Source of the DNA: an uncultured Ruminococcus sp.
Lineage (GTDB): Bacteria; Bacillota; Clostridia; Oscillospirales; Acutalibacteraceae
NCBI GenBank assembly: GCA_905234305.1
Contig: CAJOHT010000051.1
Span: 1 to 8,545, forward strand
Direction: 5' to 3'
DNA: 8,545 nucleotides
Shown: positions 1-6,987 of the stretch, piece by piece
How the letters are laid out: each line of letters begins with the position of its first letter
Numbering within the stretch: the stretch's first letter is position 1
The notes under the pieces: model-generated
The model's database searches: none
Told to the model about the DNA's origin: nothing
Seen by the model: only the letters and a program-made list of their open reading frames with translations
Position numbers and translations under genes: made by a program

Positions 1-512
1 GTGATTTCGGGAGTGGCGGTAATCGTATTAGCGTCGAGAGTTTTCTTTTCGCTTTCAACTACGCTGTCGCCGTTTTTCCTGAATGAGGATACCGCTAAAG
101 TGTAGTTTGTAAGAGATTTAAGGTTTTTAACGGTACATTCTGCAGTTTTCTTTACCGAGTCAGCTTTTTTAAAGTCCGGTTCATCTTTTGCTTTTGCGTA
201 AATGTTGTAGCCCTCGGCGTCTTTTACGCTCTTCCATTTAAGGGAGATCGTATCCTGAGAGGCTTTTACAAACTTTAAATTGTCCACGGGGTCGATTTTT
301 GGAGTAAAAATATTCCAAAGTGTAAATCCCGAAACAAGAACAAGTATTATTATAAACAACACTAATCCGTAATGATGTTTTTTCTTTTTCCACCTGTGGT
401 TTTGATAGCCTCGGTAGGAGCCGCGTCTTCTTTGAGGCGACGTCGAACGCCTTCTCGAGGAAGGAGAATAGCCGTTCCTGTCAACCTTTAAATCAACATA
501 TTTTATTTCCAT
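1..512 (-). CDS. Membrane-anchored fibronectin type III domain protein (N-terminal part, runs off window)
   Basis: This is the N-terminal 170 codons of a gene that continues past the left edge, so its full length and C-terminal domains are unknown. The start is the ATG at 512-510, with GGAAG (minus strand, 526-522) about 9 bases upstream. Residues 1-47 are a hydrophilic, strongly basic, Ser/Arg-rich tail ending in a WKKKKHH cluster. Residues 48-68 are one strongly hydrophobic segment, best read as a signal-anchor with the basic tail inside. Residues about 76-166 resemble a fibronectin type III domain: a strand with SLKWKSVKDAEGYNIYAK, where W93 and Y102 are the usual core aromatics, then a LKSLTNYTLAV segment matching the tyrosine-corner strand (Y137). 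Such proteins in Firmicutes are usually surface-exposed and may carry further FN3, sugar-binding or enzyme domains; which of these applies here cannot be seen. It shares a strand with the ZIP transporter (110-base gap), but nothing else links them. Confidence 0.78.
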   Translation of the reverse strand, partial: MEIKYVDLKVDRNGYSPSSRRRSTSPQRRRGSYRGYQNHRWKKKKHHYGLVLFIIILVLVSGFTLWNIFTPKIDPVDNLKFVKASQDTISLKWKSVKDAEGYNIYAKAKDEPDFKKADSVKKTAECTVKNLKSLTNYTLAVSSFRKNGDSVVESEKKTLDANTITATPEI

Positions 513-537
513 AAATTTTTACTTCCGTATTTCCTTA

Positions 538-566
538 AGTATAAAATTATTCAATATATATTTTAA
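538..566 (-). promoter_or_regulatory. Candidate promoter for the FN3-protein gene
   Basis: Reading leftwards, TTAAAA (566-561) and TATACT (543-538) are separated by 17 bases and resemble -35 and -10 boxes (4/6 and 5/6 matches). Transcription would begin near 531, giving a ~20-base leader that contains the GGAAG ribosome binding site. The region is very A/T-rich, so chance matches are likely. Confidence 0.3.
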
Positions 567-622
567 TCAAAAAAAGGAAAAAAGCAAGAGAAAAAAAGAA
601 AAAAGTAATAAACGTTTGAAAT

Positions 623-1426
623 TTATCCCAGCATAACGTCGAGCAGCATCATAACCGCAAATCCCGAAACAATTCCCATAGTAGCGAAATAGGGATGAGT
701 GTCTTTATTTTGCTGGCACTCGGGAATAAGCTCGTGAACGGCTACAAGGATCATCGAGCCTGCCGCGAAAGCGAGCGCGTAGGGTAGAATCGACTGAACA
801 TATACGACTGCTAACGCTCCTATTATTCCCGCGACGGGTTCAACGGCTCCTGAGCAAGCGCCTGTTAAAAAGCTCTTTGCTCTTGAAAATCCTTCGCGCC
901 TGAGCGGAAGCGATACCGCCGCGCCCTCGGGGAAATTCTGAATTCCGATTCCGACCGCTATAGTAATAGCTCCCATCAGCTTTTCGGGGGAGAAATTGCC
1001 GCACTGAAGCGCTCCGAAAGCTACTCCTACGGCTAATCCCTCGGGGATATTGTGCAGGGTTATCGAGAGTACGAGCATAATAATGCGGTTTAGCCGTTCG
1101 TTATGACCGCCTGTCGAGATAATGAGCTTTCTGCGCGAGAAGGTGACTACTTTATCCGAAAGCCACATAAATACCGCGCCAAATAAAAATCCGACCGTCG
1201 CGACAAAATACGGCGGAAAAGATGAATAGGTTTTTGAAAGTTCAATCGACGGATCCAAAAGCGACCAAAAGCTCGCGGCGATCATAACTCCCGAGGCGAA
1301 TCCGAGCATAAGGTTCATCGCCTTTTGGCTCGGTGATTTAAAAAATAAAACGGTAGCGGCTCCGAGCGAGTTTACCGACCACGTTCCCAAAGCCGCTAAA
1401 AGCGCGTATAAAACAAGGTTATCCAT
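623..1426 (-). CDS. ZIP family metal transporter (GufA/ZupT-like)
   Basis: This is a 267-residue integral membrane protein with about eight hydrophobic segments, predicted to move divalent metal (typically zinc, also iron or manganese in the family) into the cytoplasm. The two family signature helices are clear: HNIPEGLAVGVAFG in TM4 (H125, N126, E129) and IQNFPEGAAVSLPL in TM5 (Q163, N164, E167). E196 in GACSGAVEPVAG fits the spacing of the further metal ligand in the characterised GufA-type ZIP from Bordetella, and AVHELIPE (H231, E232) is also conserved. Where that protein has Asp in the TM5 QD pair, this one has Asn (N164), which may alter the second metal site. The loop between TM3 and TM4 is short and not histidine-rich. 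The start is the ATG at 1426-1424; an upstream in-frame TTG at 1432 overlaps the AGGAGGT and cannot be used with it. The gene ends in TAA at 625-623. Metal specificity cannot be read from sequence. Confidence 0.93.
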   Translation of the reverse strand: MDNLVLYALLAALGTWSVNSLGAATVLFFKSPSQKAMNLMLGFASGVMIAASFWSLLDPSIELSKTYSSFPPYFVATVGFLFGAVFMWLSDKVVTFSRRKLIISTGGHNERLNRIIMLVLSITLHNIPEGLAVGVAFGALQCGNFSPEKLMGAITIAVGIGIQNFPEGAAVSLPLRREGFSRAKSFLTGACSGAVEPVAGIIGALAVVYVQSILPYALAFAAGSMILVAVHELIPECQQNKDTHPYFATMGIVSGFAVMMLLDVMLG

Positions 1427-1431
1427 TTTCA

Positions 1432-1438
1432 ACCTCCT
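1432..1438 (-). promoter_or_regulatory. Ribosome binding site that fixes the ZIP gene start
   Basis: AGGAGGT (minus strand 1438-1432) is a near-perfect anti-16S match, 5 bases before the ATG at 1426. It rules out the TTG at 1432, which overlaps the site, and sets the protein at 267 residues. Confidence 0.85.
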
Positions 1439-1450
1439 GTATTATAATAC
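1439..1450. promoter_or_regulatory. Perfect 12-bp palindrome at the ZIP gene start; possible operator
   Basis: GTATTATAATAC reads the same on both strands and directly abuts the AGGAGGT of the ZIP transporter gene. Within or next to it lie -10-like hexamers on the minus strand: TGTATT at 1451-1446 is 17 bases from TTGTCA at 1474-1469, and TATTAT lies at 1449-1444. A repressor bound here would cover the -10 region and ribosome binding site. The A/T-rich half-sites recall Fur/PerR/Zur-type boxes but do not match a known consensus exactly. The palindrome is seen directly; the operator role is inferred. Confidence 0.35.
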
Positions 1451-1474
1451 AGCGGATAGGGATAGAAGTGACAA
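1446..1474 (-). promoter_or_regulatory. Weak candidate promoter for the ZIP gene
   Basis: Minus strand TTGTCA (1474-1469, 5/6 match to -35), a 17-base spacer, then TGTATT (1451-1446, 4/6 match to -10). The predicted transcript would start close to the ribosome binding site, giving a very short leader. A different start further upstream is equally possible. Confidence 0.25.
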
Positions 1475-1516
1475 ATATTTAAGGTAACAGATAATAGGTA
1501 ATATGTAATAGGTGTT

Positions 1517-1615
1517 AGTCGAACGCAGGACATTTCCCAAGTATCCAAAACCTGACAAAGGCACTTTGTAAGGGGGATAAGGATTTTAGAGAGGAACTGA
1601 ACGGACAGACGAGGA
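1517..1615 (+). repeat. Intergenic repeat copy A (~99 bp, diverged)
   Basis: This stretch aligns along its length with 3407-3506 with a single one-base indel. The left part agrees at 15 of 19 positions (AGTCGAACGCAG versus AGTCGAGCGCAG). The block TATCCAAAACCTGA (1542-1555) is identical, then 15 poorly conserved bases, then AGGGGGATA (1571-1579) is identical at the same spacing; the right part shows about 60-70% identity. Neither copy has a convincing reading frame. Both copies sit in front of a cell-wall gene, here about 90 bases before the FHA-FtsW/RodA start and left of its promoter. It could be a relic of a small mobile repeat or a shared regulatory element. Confidence 0.6.
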
Positions 1616-1627
1616 TGATGAAAATAT

Positions 1628-1656
1628 TTGACTTTTGGAGGGGTTTGGGGTAAAAT
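1628..1656 (+). promoter_or_regulatory. Sigma-70-type promoter for the FHA-FtsW/RodA gene
   Basis: TTGACT (1628-1633) and TAAAAT (1651-1656) each match consensus at 5 of 6 positions and are separated by exactly 17 bases. Transcription would begin near 1663, about 44 bases before the start codon. This is the best promoter match in the window and probably drives the wall-synthesis genes to its right. Confidence 0.65.
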
Positions 1657-1706
1657 GTACTATGTATAAATTTGTGTTCTTATAAATATGGAAAGGAGCG
1701 GACAGT

Positions 1707-3368
1707 ATGGCGCTGATTATGGATATCGCGGTAGTGGCTTTAAGAATGCTGCTTCCCGTATATACCGTTGTAATTGTATATCAGATTTTCGCGGCTATGA
1801 GACGCCGCCGCCGTCCTGAGCGTCCGGTTGTTCTTTTGCAGGATTTAGATACAGGCGAAAAAATTCCCGTTCTGTTCTGGGAAAACGCAATCGGCAGAGC
1901 CCGCGGAAGCGATATAGCGGTTGACGATCCCGCCGTTTCACGAAATCACTGTGTGCTTTTGCGCCGTAAGGAAGGCTGGTTTATTACCGATACAGGCTCA
2001 AAAACAGGAACCTATGTAAACGGTAAAAGAGTTGTCCGCAGAACTAAGGTAAATATTGACGACGAAATCGCTATAGGAAATAAGGATTACACGTTTAAAC
2101 GCGGCGAGGAGTTCGACGAGGAGCTTCAGTCAAGCTGGTTTTTCTCGAAGGTTTCAAACAAACCCGCTATCCAGCCGTATAAGATAATGATACTTGTTTC
2201 GCTGTTCCATATTTTTATGGCGGTCGAGGCTTGCTTCTGTGACGGCGCTAAGGATTTTGACCCCGCAGTATTATGCGGAGTGCTGGTAGGAGTAGAGTGG
2301 CTGTTCTTCTTCGTATCGAGAGTTATTCTTAAGCGCGTTGCTTTTGAGCTTGAGGCGCTGGGACTTTTCTTTACGGGAATAGGAGTAATGCTTTTAGCGA
2401 GGCAGGAGCTTCGCTCGGCGTATGTCCAGCTTATAGCGGCGGCTATCGGAATGGTAGTATTCTGTGTAATTATTAAATTTATTGAGAATCCCGACCGAAT
2501 CGGGCGCTGGCGTTTAATCATTATGATTATAGCCGTGCTGCTGCTCGGAATAAATCTTGTTTTCGGACGGGTGACAAACGGTTCGGCTAACTGGGTCCAT
2601 ATTGGTCCCGTTACCGTACAGCCCTCGGAATTTGTTAAAATTGCCTTTATCTTTGTGGGCGCGTCAACTCTCGACCGCTTACAGACAAAACAGAACTTGC
2701 TTGAGTTTATTATTTTCTCGGCGATTTGCGTAGGAGCGCTCGCGATTATGGGCGACTTCGGCACCGCGCTTATATTCTTCGGAACATTTCTGCTTATTTC
2801 ATTTACGCGTTCAGGAGATTTTAAAACCGTTATACTCGCGCTTACGGGAGCGGGATTAGGCGGATTTATCGTGCTTAATATGAAGCCGTATGTGTTAAGG
2901 CGTTTTCAGGGATGGAGACATGTCTGGCAGTATACTCAGGACTCGCGCGGTTATCAGCAGGCGCGTACGCTTACATATATTGCGTCGGGCGGATTGTTCG
3001 GCGTAGGTATCGGTAACGGCGTACTTAAATATGTAGCCGCCTCCGAATCGGACCTTGTATTCGGTCTTATGAGCGAGGAGATGGGCTTTATCTCCGCCGT
3101 TACTATCGCGGTAGCGGTTGCTACGCTGTTTATTTACGCGCGCTCAATTACTACAAGAAGCCGCAGCACTTTCTATTCGATTTCGGCATGCTGCGCAGCG
3201 GGATTGTTCGTTATACAGATGTCGCTTAATGTTTTCGGCGCTACAGATATACTTCCCCTTACGGGCGTTACATTCCCGTTTATCTCCGCGGGAGGTACGA
3301 GTATAATATCGTGCTGGGGACTTTTGGCGTTCATTAAAGCGGCTGACGAGAGAACGTATTCAAAATAG
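1707..3368 (+). CDS. FHA domain-fused FtsW/RodA/SpoVE-family (SEDS) cell-wall protein
   Basis: This 553-residue membrane protein joins a phosphothreonine-binding FHA domain to a SEDS peptidoglycan polymerase. It opens with one hydrophobic helix (about 5-30) and an arginine stretch (32-36). An FHA domain follows at about 58-132: IGR (G63, R64), SRNH (S78, R79, H81) and TYVNG (N105, G106) are the usual phosphopeptide-binding positions. From about 157 to 545 run about ten hydrophobic segments with SEDS signatures: NWVHIGPVTVQPSEFVK (295-311), GDFGTALIFF (349-358), ASESDLVFGLMSEEMGF (445-461), where D449 matches the essential aspartate of RodA/FtsW, and the C-terminal LPLTGVTFPFISAGGTS block. RodA/FtsW proteins are usually 370-430 residues; the excess is the N-terminal helix and FHA domain. 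The ATG follows AAAGGAG by 8 bases. The class B PBP behind it is the expected transpeptidase partner. FtsW-like versus RodA-like role cannot be settled, so no symbol is given. The FHA-SEDS fold calls are firm; phospho-regulation is inferred. Confidence 0.92.
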   Translation: MALIMDIAVVALRMLLPVYTVVIVYQIFAAMRRRRRPERPVVLLQDLDTGEKIPVLFWENAIGRARGSDIAVDDPAVSRNHCVLLRRKEGWFITDTGSKTGTYVNGKRVVRRTKVNIDDEIAIGNKDYTFKRGEEFDEELQSSWFFSKVSNKPAIQPYKIMILVSLFHIFMAVEACFCDGAKDFDPAVLCGVLVGVEWLFFFVSRVILKRVAFELEALGLFFTGIGVMLLARQELRSAYVQLIAAAIGMVVFCVIIKFIENPDRIGRWRLIIMIIAVLLLGINLVFGRVTNGSANWVHIGPVTVQPSEFVKIAFIFVGASTLDRLQTKQNLLEFIIFSAICVGALAIMGDFGTALIFFGTFLLISFTRSGDFKTVILALTGAGLGGFIVLNMKPYVLRRFQGWRHVWQYTQDSRGYQQARTLTYIASGGLFGVGIGNGVLKYVAASESDLVFGLMSEEMGFISAVTIAVAVATLFIYARSITTRSRSTFYSISACCAAGLFVIQMSLNVFGATDILPLTGVTFPFISAGGTSIISCWGLLAFIKAADERTYSK

Positions 3369-3406
3369 CAAGTGTAAAGCAGTCAGCTTACAGTAAAAGA
3401 TAAAAA

Positions 3407-3506
3407 AGTCGAGCGCAGAACCTTGTACATACTATCCAAAACCTGATAGAGTATTGACGTTAGGGGGATATGTATTTTTGATAGGGACGGTCACGAGCGA
3501 CGTGGA
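3407..3506 (+). repeat. Intergenic repeat copy B (~100 bp, diverged)
   Basis: This is the counterpart of 1517-1615. The identical blocks are TATCCAAAACCTGA at 3433-3446 and AGGGGGATA at 3462-3470, with the same 15-base gap as in copy A. It fills most of the 164-base gap between the SEDS gene and the PBP gene and ends about 27 bases before the PBP start. A small hairpin, CTATC paired with GATAG, is possible around the first block here but is not preserved in copy A, so a conserved RNA structure is not supported by this pair alone. Confidence 0.6.
3454..3482 (+). promoter_or_regulatory. Weak candidate promoter for the PBP gene, inside repeat copy B
   Basis: TTGACG (3454-3459, 5/6) is followed after 17 bases by TTTGAT (3477-3482, 4/6). 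The -35-like hexamer lies in the poorly conserved spacer of the repeat and reads ACTTTG at the same place in copy A, so it would be specific to this copy. Transcription from the promoter at 1628 may suffice for this gene, since no clear terminator lies between. Confidence 0.25.
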
Positions 3507-3532
3507 AATTTAAAAAAGAAAGGAGAGGTTTA

Positions 3533-4936
3533 ATGAAACGGACATTAAAACGGTCTTGGCTTATTTTTATAGTTGTAATAGCGTTTTTATGCGGACTTTG
3601 TTTTCTGATAGCAGAAACTATTATTAACGCGTCTGACTGGGTAGACCAGCCGTACAACGGCCATATTTCAGGCTCGGGCGGATTAATCCAAGCGGGCAAA
3701 ATCACCGACCGAAACGCCGAAGTCCTCGCGGAAAGCGTAAAAGGCGAGCGCGTTTATCATTCCGACAATGCCGTACGGAAATCTCTCCTGCACGTTGTCG
3801 GCGACAATTCGCTGAATATTTCGACAGCGGTTCAGAGCCAGTTCCGCTCGCAGCTTACGGGCTACAGCTTTATATGGGGACTTGATATGCCTCAGAGCTT
3901 CCGTCACGGAAACGATATGGAGCTGACGGTTGACGCTCAAACCTGTAAAGCGGCGTACAATAAACTGAAGAATTACGACAGCGGAGCGTGCGTAGTTTAT
4001 AATTACGATACGGGCGAGGTACTGTGTTCGGTAAGCGTAAAATCTTACGACCCGAACAGCCCTCCGAAAATCACTAAAAAAAATGAAGATAAATACGAGG
4101 GTGTGTATCTTGATAACGTACTCTCGTCAACATATACCCCCGGTTCGATTTTTAAAATAGTCACCGCTGCTGCTGCAATCGAGAATATCCCCGATATTTG
4201 GGAAAGAACATGGTACTGTAGCGGAAAAGAGGAAATCGGCGGAGGCGACGTAACCTGCGTTAACGCTCACGGTACCGTTAACCTCAAGCAGGCGTTCGGG
4301 CATTCCTGCAACGTAGTTTTCGCGGAACTCGCGGTTGAACTCGGCGCGGATAAAATGAACGCTATGGCTAAAAAAATGGGAATTAACTCCAGCTTCTCAA
4401 TAAGCGGAGTCAATACTAAAAAAGGTCATTACGATGTAAAAGACGCTAATAAAAACCAGCTTGCGTGGTCGGGCGTCGGTCAGTATAACGACACGGTCAA
4501 TCCTATGCAGATGGCGATTCTTTGCGGAGCGATAGCTAAGGGAGGAACTCCCGTTATACCGTATACGATAAGCGGTAATACAGGCTCGCTCCTTACGGAT
4601 TTGGGGATTACCAAAATCGGCAACAACGGCAAAAGCCTGCTTTCGTCCTCGACAGCCGACGGGATCGGAGAGCTTATGCGCTACGCCGTTATAAACGATT
4701 ACGGCGAGTCGATGTTCGGCGGACTAAAAATGTGCGCCAAAACAGGTACGGGCGAAACTCTTACAGGCTCCGATAAGGATAAAAACGACGGTTGGATGAT
4801 AGGCTACTGTAAAGACAGCAAATATCCGCTCGCGTTTGCCTGCGTAGTACGCGGAAGCGGAGAATACGGCTACGCGACTGCGGGACAGGTTGCTAAAGCA
4901 GCTGTGATTCAGGCGGCTAAGAGTCTTAAGGAATAA
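3533..4936 (+). CDS. Class B penicillin-binding protein (peptidoglycan D,D-transpeptidase)
   Basis: This 467-residue protein cross-links peptidoglycan stem peptides outside the membrane. Residues about 9-29 are an uncleaved membrane anchor after a basic start (MKRTLKR). An N-terminal segment carries ITDRNAEVLAES (57-68), the DRN-type motif of class B PBPs. The transpeptidase domain spans about 148-465 with all three active-site motifs in order: S205-I-F-K208 (in TPGSIFK), the acylated serine; S258-C-N260 (in GHSCNVVF); and K403-T-G405 (in CAKTGTGE). It is short for the class, with a small N-terminal module (about 100 residues between anchor and catalytic domain), resembling the PbpA/SpoVD-like partners encoded beside RodA/FtsW genes. 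The ATG is preceded by AAAGGAG at 7 bases. It follows the SEDS gene by 164 bases and precedes secA by 92 with no clear terminator. The fold and activity are firm; the choice between elongation, division or sporulation is open. Confidence 0.93.
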   Translation: MKRTLKRSWLIFIVVIAFLCGLCFLIAETIINASDWVDQPYNGHISGSGGLIQAGKITDRNAEVLAESVKGERVYHSDNAVRKSLLHVVGDNSLNISTAVQSQFRSQLTGYSFIWGLDMPQSFRHGNDMELTVDAQTCKAAYNKLKNYDSGACVVYNYDTGEVLCSVSVKSYDPNSPPKITKKNEDKYEGVYLDNVLSSTYTPGSIFKIVTAAAAIENIPDIWERTWYCSGKEEIGGGDVTCVNAHGTVNLKQAFGHSCNVVFAELAVELGADKMNAMAKKMGINSSFSISGVNTKKGHYDVKDANKNQLAWSGVGQYNDTVNPMQMAILCGAIAKGGTPVIPYTISGNTGSLLTDLGITKIGNNGKSLLSSSTADGIGELMRYAVINDYGESMFGGLKMCAKTGTGETLTGSDKDKNDGWMIGYCKDSKYPLAFACVVRGSGEYGYATAGQVAKAAVIQAAKSLKE

Positions 4937-5028
4937 AAAAACACGTACTAAAAACAGCGTTCAGTATATAGACTTTATAGAATAGAACAAATTCAAAAAT
5001 TATCCAATGAAAGGTTGAGAATAAATTT

Positions 5029-6987
5029 ATGAATCCATTAAAGGCATTATTCGGTAATTATTCAAAAAGAGAGATCAAGCGTGTTCAGCCTATCGCTGAT
5101 CAGGTTCTCGCTTTAGAAGAAAAATACGCCGCTATGAGCGACTCTGAGCTAAAGAATCAGACGGCTCTTTTTAAGGAAAGACTGAAAAACGGCGAAACTA
5201 CAGACGATATTCTCCCCGAGGCTTTTGCGGTATGCCGTGAGGCTTCTATGCGCGTACTCGGAATGAAGCACTTCCCCGTTCAGGTTATCGGCGGAATCAT
5301 ACTTCATCAGGGACGTATCGCCGAGATGAAAACAGGTGAAGGTAAAACCTTGGTAGCGACTCTCCCCGCGTACTTAAACGGACTTACGGGCGAGGGCGTT
5401 CATATCGTTACAGTCAACGACTATCTTGCCCGCCGTGACTCCGAATGGATGGGTAAGCTGTACCGCTTCTTAGGGCTTACGGTAGGTCTTATTGTTCATG
5501 ACCTCGATAACGACGAGCGTAAGAAAGCGTATGACGCCGATATTACCTACGGTACAAATAATGAATTAGGCTTCGATTACCTGAGAGATAATATGGTAGT
5601 TTATAAAGAGAATAAAGTTCAGCGCGGCCATGTGTTCGCGATTGTCGACGAGGTTGACTCAATCCTTATCGATGAAGCGCGTACGCCTCTTATTATCAGC
5701 GGTCAGGGCGATAAATCGACCGAGCTTTATACTCAGGCTAACCGTCTTGCGAAAACTCTTACCGTTAAGCGTTTTACCGAAACAAACGCTAAAGAGGATA
5801 TGGAGCAGTATTACGCCGAGCAGGGCATTGACTATGTTGTAGACGAAAAAGCTAAAACCGCTACCTTGACCCAGAGCGGAGTTAAAAAGGCGGAGGAGTT
5901 TTTCCATATAGATAACTTGACCGACCCCGATAACCTTACTATCCAGCACCACGTTAACCAGGCGATTAAAGCTAACGGTATAATGAAGCGCGATGTTGAC
6001 TATGTTATTAAAGACGGCGAAATTATTATCGTCGACGAGTTTACGGGTCGTCTTATGTACGGCAGACGTTATAATGAGGGCCTGCATCAGGCTATCGAGG
6101 CTAAGGAAGGCGTTAAGGTTCAGAATGAGAGCAAGACCCTCGCGACTATAACCTTCCAGAACTATTTCCGTTTATACAGAAAGCTCTCGGGTATGACGGG
6201 TACGGCGATGACCGAGCAGAACGAGTTCCAGGAGATTTATAAGCTCGACGTTGTTGAAATCCCGACGAATAAACCTCTTGCGAGGGTGGATCTTCCCGAC
6301 TCGGTATTCCAGACCGAAATGGGTAAATTCAACGCTGTAATCGACCAGATTGTTGAGGCTAACAAAATCGGCCAGCCTGTACTTGTCGGTACAATTTCAA
6401 TCGAGAAATCCGAGCTTCTCTCAAAAATGCTTAAAAAGCGCGGAATAAAGCATAATGTCTTAAACGCGAAGCAGCATGAGAAGGAAGCGGAGATCATCGC
6501 TCAGGCGGGTAAGTTTGGCGCTGTTACGATCGCTACTAATATGGCGGGGCGTGGTACCGATATCATCCTCGGCGGTAATGCCGAGTACCTCGCGAAAGCG
6601 TCTATGCGTAAACAGGGAATAGAGGATGAGTTGATTGCCGAGGCGACGGGTTTTGCCGAAACCGATGACGAGGAAATTTTAGAGGCAAGAAAAGTATTTG
6701 CCGACTTAAATAAAAAATACGGTGAGGAGATTAAAGAAGAGGCGGATAAGGTAAGAGAAGCTGGCGGTCTGTTTATTATCGGTACCGAGCGTCACGAATC
6801 GCGCCGTATCGATAACCAGCTCCGAGGCCGTGCGGGTCGTCAGGGCGACCCCGGTACAAGCCCTGTTCGGCGGCGACAGAATGAAGGCTATGCTTTCGAG
6901 AATGAACGTCGACGAGGATATGCCTATCGAAAACAAGATGCTTACCAATATTATCGAAAGCTCTCAGGAAAAGGTCGAGCTTCGTAA
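5029..6987 (+). CDS. secA: SecA preprotein translocase ATPase, N-terminal part (frame broken after residue 611)
   Basis: SecA is the cytoplasmic ATPase that drives unfolded preproteins through SecYEG. This frame carries the motor: Walker A MKTGEGKT (100-107), [10 protein letters not shown] (128-137), Walker B/DEAD-like DEVD (207-210) with [15 protein letters not shown] after it, the preprotein cross-linking region (about 225-370), GMTGTAMTE in motor domain 2, NMAGRGTDI (504-512) and motif [13 protein letters not shown] (599-609). Residues about 517-578 are the insertion common to clostridial SecA and absent from the Bacillus protein. True SecA sequence stops at T610-S611; the next 41 residues to the TAA at 6985-6987 are a wrong-frame reading of downstream secA. 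Normally a stretch like RF(F/Y)LSLEDDLMR follows; it is missing, and the gene resumes at 6863 one frame over. The ATG is preceded by AAAGG/GAGA at a loose spacing. As it stands this fragment would lack the helical scaffold, wing and C-terminal domains and should not be functional. A sequence or assembly error is a serious alternative. Confidence 0.93.
   Translation: MNPLKALFGNYSKREIKRVQPIADQVLALEEKYAAMSDSELKNQTALFKERLKNGETTDDILPEAFAVCREASMRVLGMKHFPVQVIGGIILHQGRIAEMKTGEGKTLVATLPAYLNGLTGEGVHIVTVNDYLARRDSEWMGKLYRFLGLTVGLIVHDLDNDERKKAYDADITYGTNNELGFDYLRDNMVVYKENKVQRGHVFAIVDEVDSILIDEARTPLIISGQGDKSTELYTQANRLAKTLTVKRFTETNAKEDMEQYYAEQGIDYVVDEKAKTATLTQSGVKKAEEFFHIDNLTDPDNLTIQHHVNQAIKANGIMKRDVDYVIKDGEIIIVDEFTGRLMYGRRYNEGLHQAIEAKEGVKVQNESKTLATITFQNYFRLYRKLSGMTGTAMTEQNEFQEIYKLDVVEIPTNKPLARVDLPDSVFQTEMGKFNAVIDQIVEANKIGQPVLVGTISIEKSELLSKMLKKRGIKHNVLNAKQHEKEAEIIAQAGKFGAVTIATNMAGRGTDIILGGNAEYLAKASMRKQGIEDELIAEATGFAETDDEEILEARKVFADLNKKYGEEIKEEADKVREAGGLFIIGTERHESRRIDNQLRGRAGRQGDPGTSPVRRRQNEGYAFENERRRGYAYRKQDAYQYYRKLSGKGRAS
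6858..6866 (+). other. Deletion/frameshift junction in secA
   Basis: Upstream frame 1 ends as ...GDPGTS with AGC at 6859-6861. Frame 2 resumes as LFGGDRM with CTG at 6863-6865, leaving a single base (C6862) where about 12 conserved codons are expected. The net loss is therefore about 35 nt, both removing residues and shifting the frame. The motif comparison rests on well-known SecA sequences recalled, not on an alignment run here. Confidence 0.8.

Noticed and set aside
1427..1432. TTG start at 1432 for the ZIP transporter (two extra residues)
   Set aside because: The TTG overlaps the AGGAGGT ribosome binding site; the ATG at 1426 is correctly spaced.
1484..1513. Tandem repeat TAATAGGT (two copies, 14-base period)
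   Set aside because: Only two short A/T-rich copies; not distinguishable from chance.
2126..2764. Long minus-strand open frame inside the FtsW/RodA gene
   Set aside because: It lies wholly opposite a well-supported gene, lacks a ribosome binding site and its composition is that of an antisense shadow.
3369..3400. Terminator after the FtsW/RodA gene
   Set aside because: Only a short bulged stem (GTAAAGC with GCTTAC) is possible, and no T-tract follows.
4937..5028. Separate promoter or terminator between the PBP gene and secA
   Set aside because: A TATAGA-like -10 has no reasonable -35 at the right distance, and no hairpin with T-tract is visible; the gap is A/T-rich with nothing clear in it.
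5659..6087. Minus-strand open frame inside secA
   Set aside because: Opposite conserved SecA motor sequence; no family features and no ribosome binding site.
6830..6862. GTG at 6830 as the start of a separate gene for the SecA C-terminal half
   Set aside because: No suitably spaced ribosome binding site; the first 11 codons are an out-of-frame reading of SecA motif VI.
6850..6870. Programmed ribosomal frameshift in secA
   Set aside because: No slippery heptamer at the junction, and about 12 conserved residues are absent, which a frameshift could not restore.
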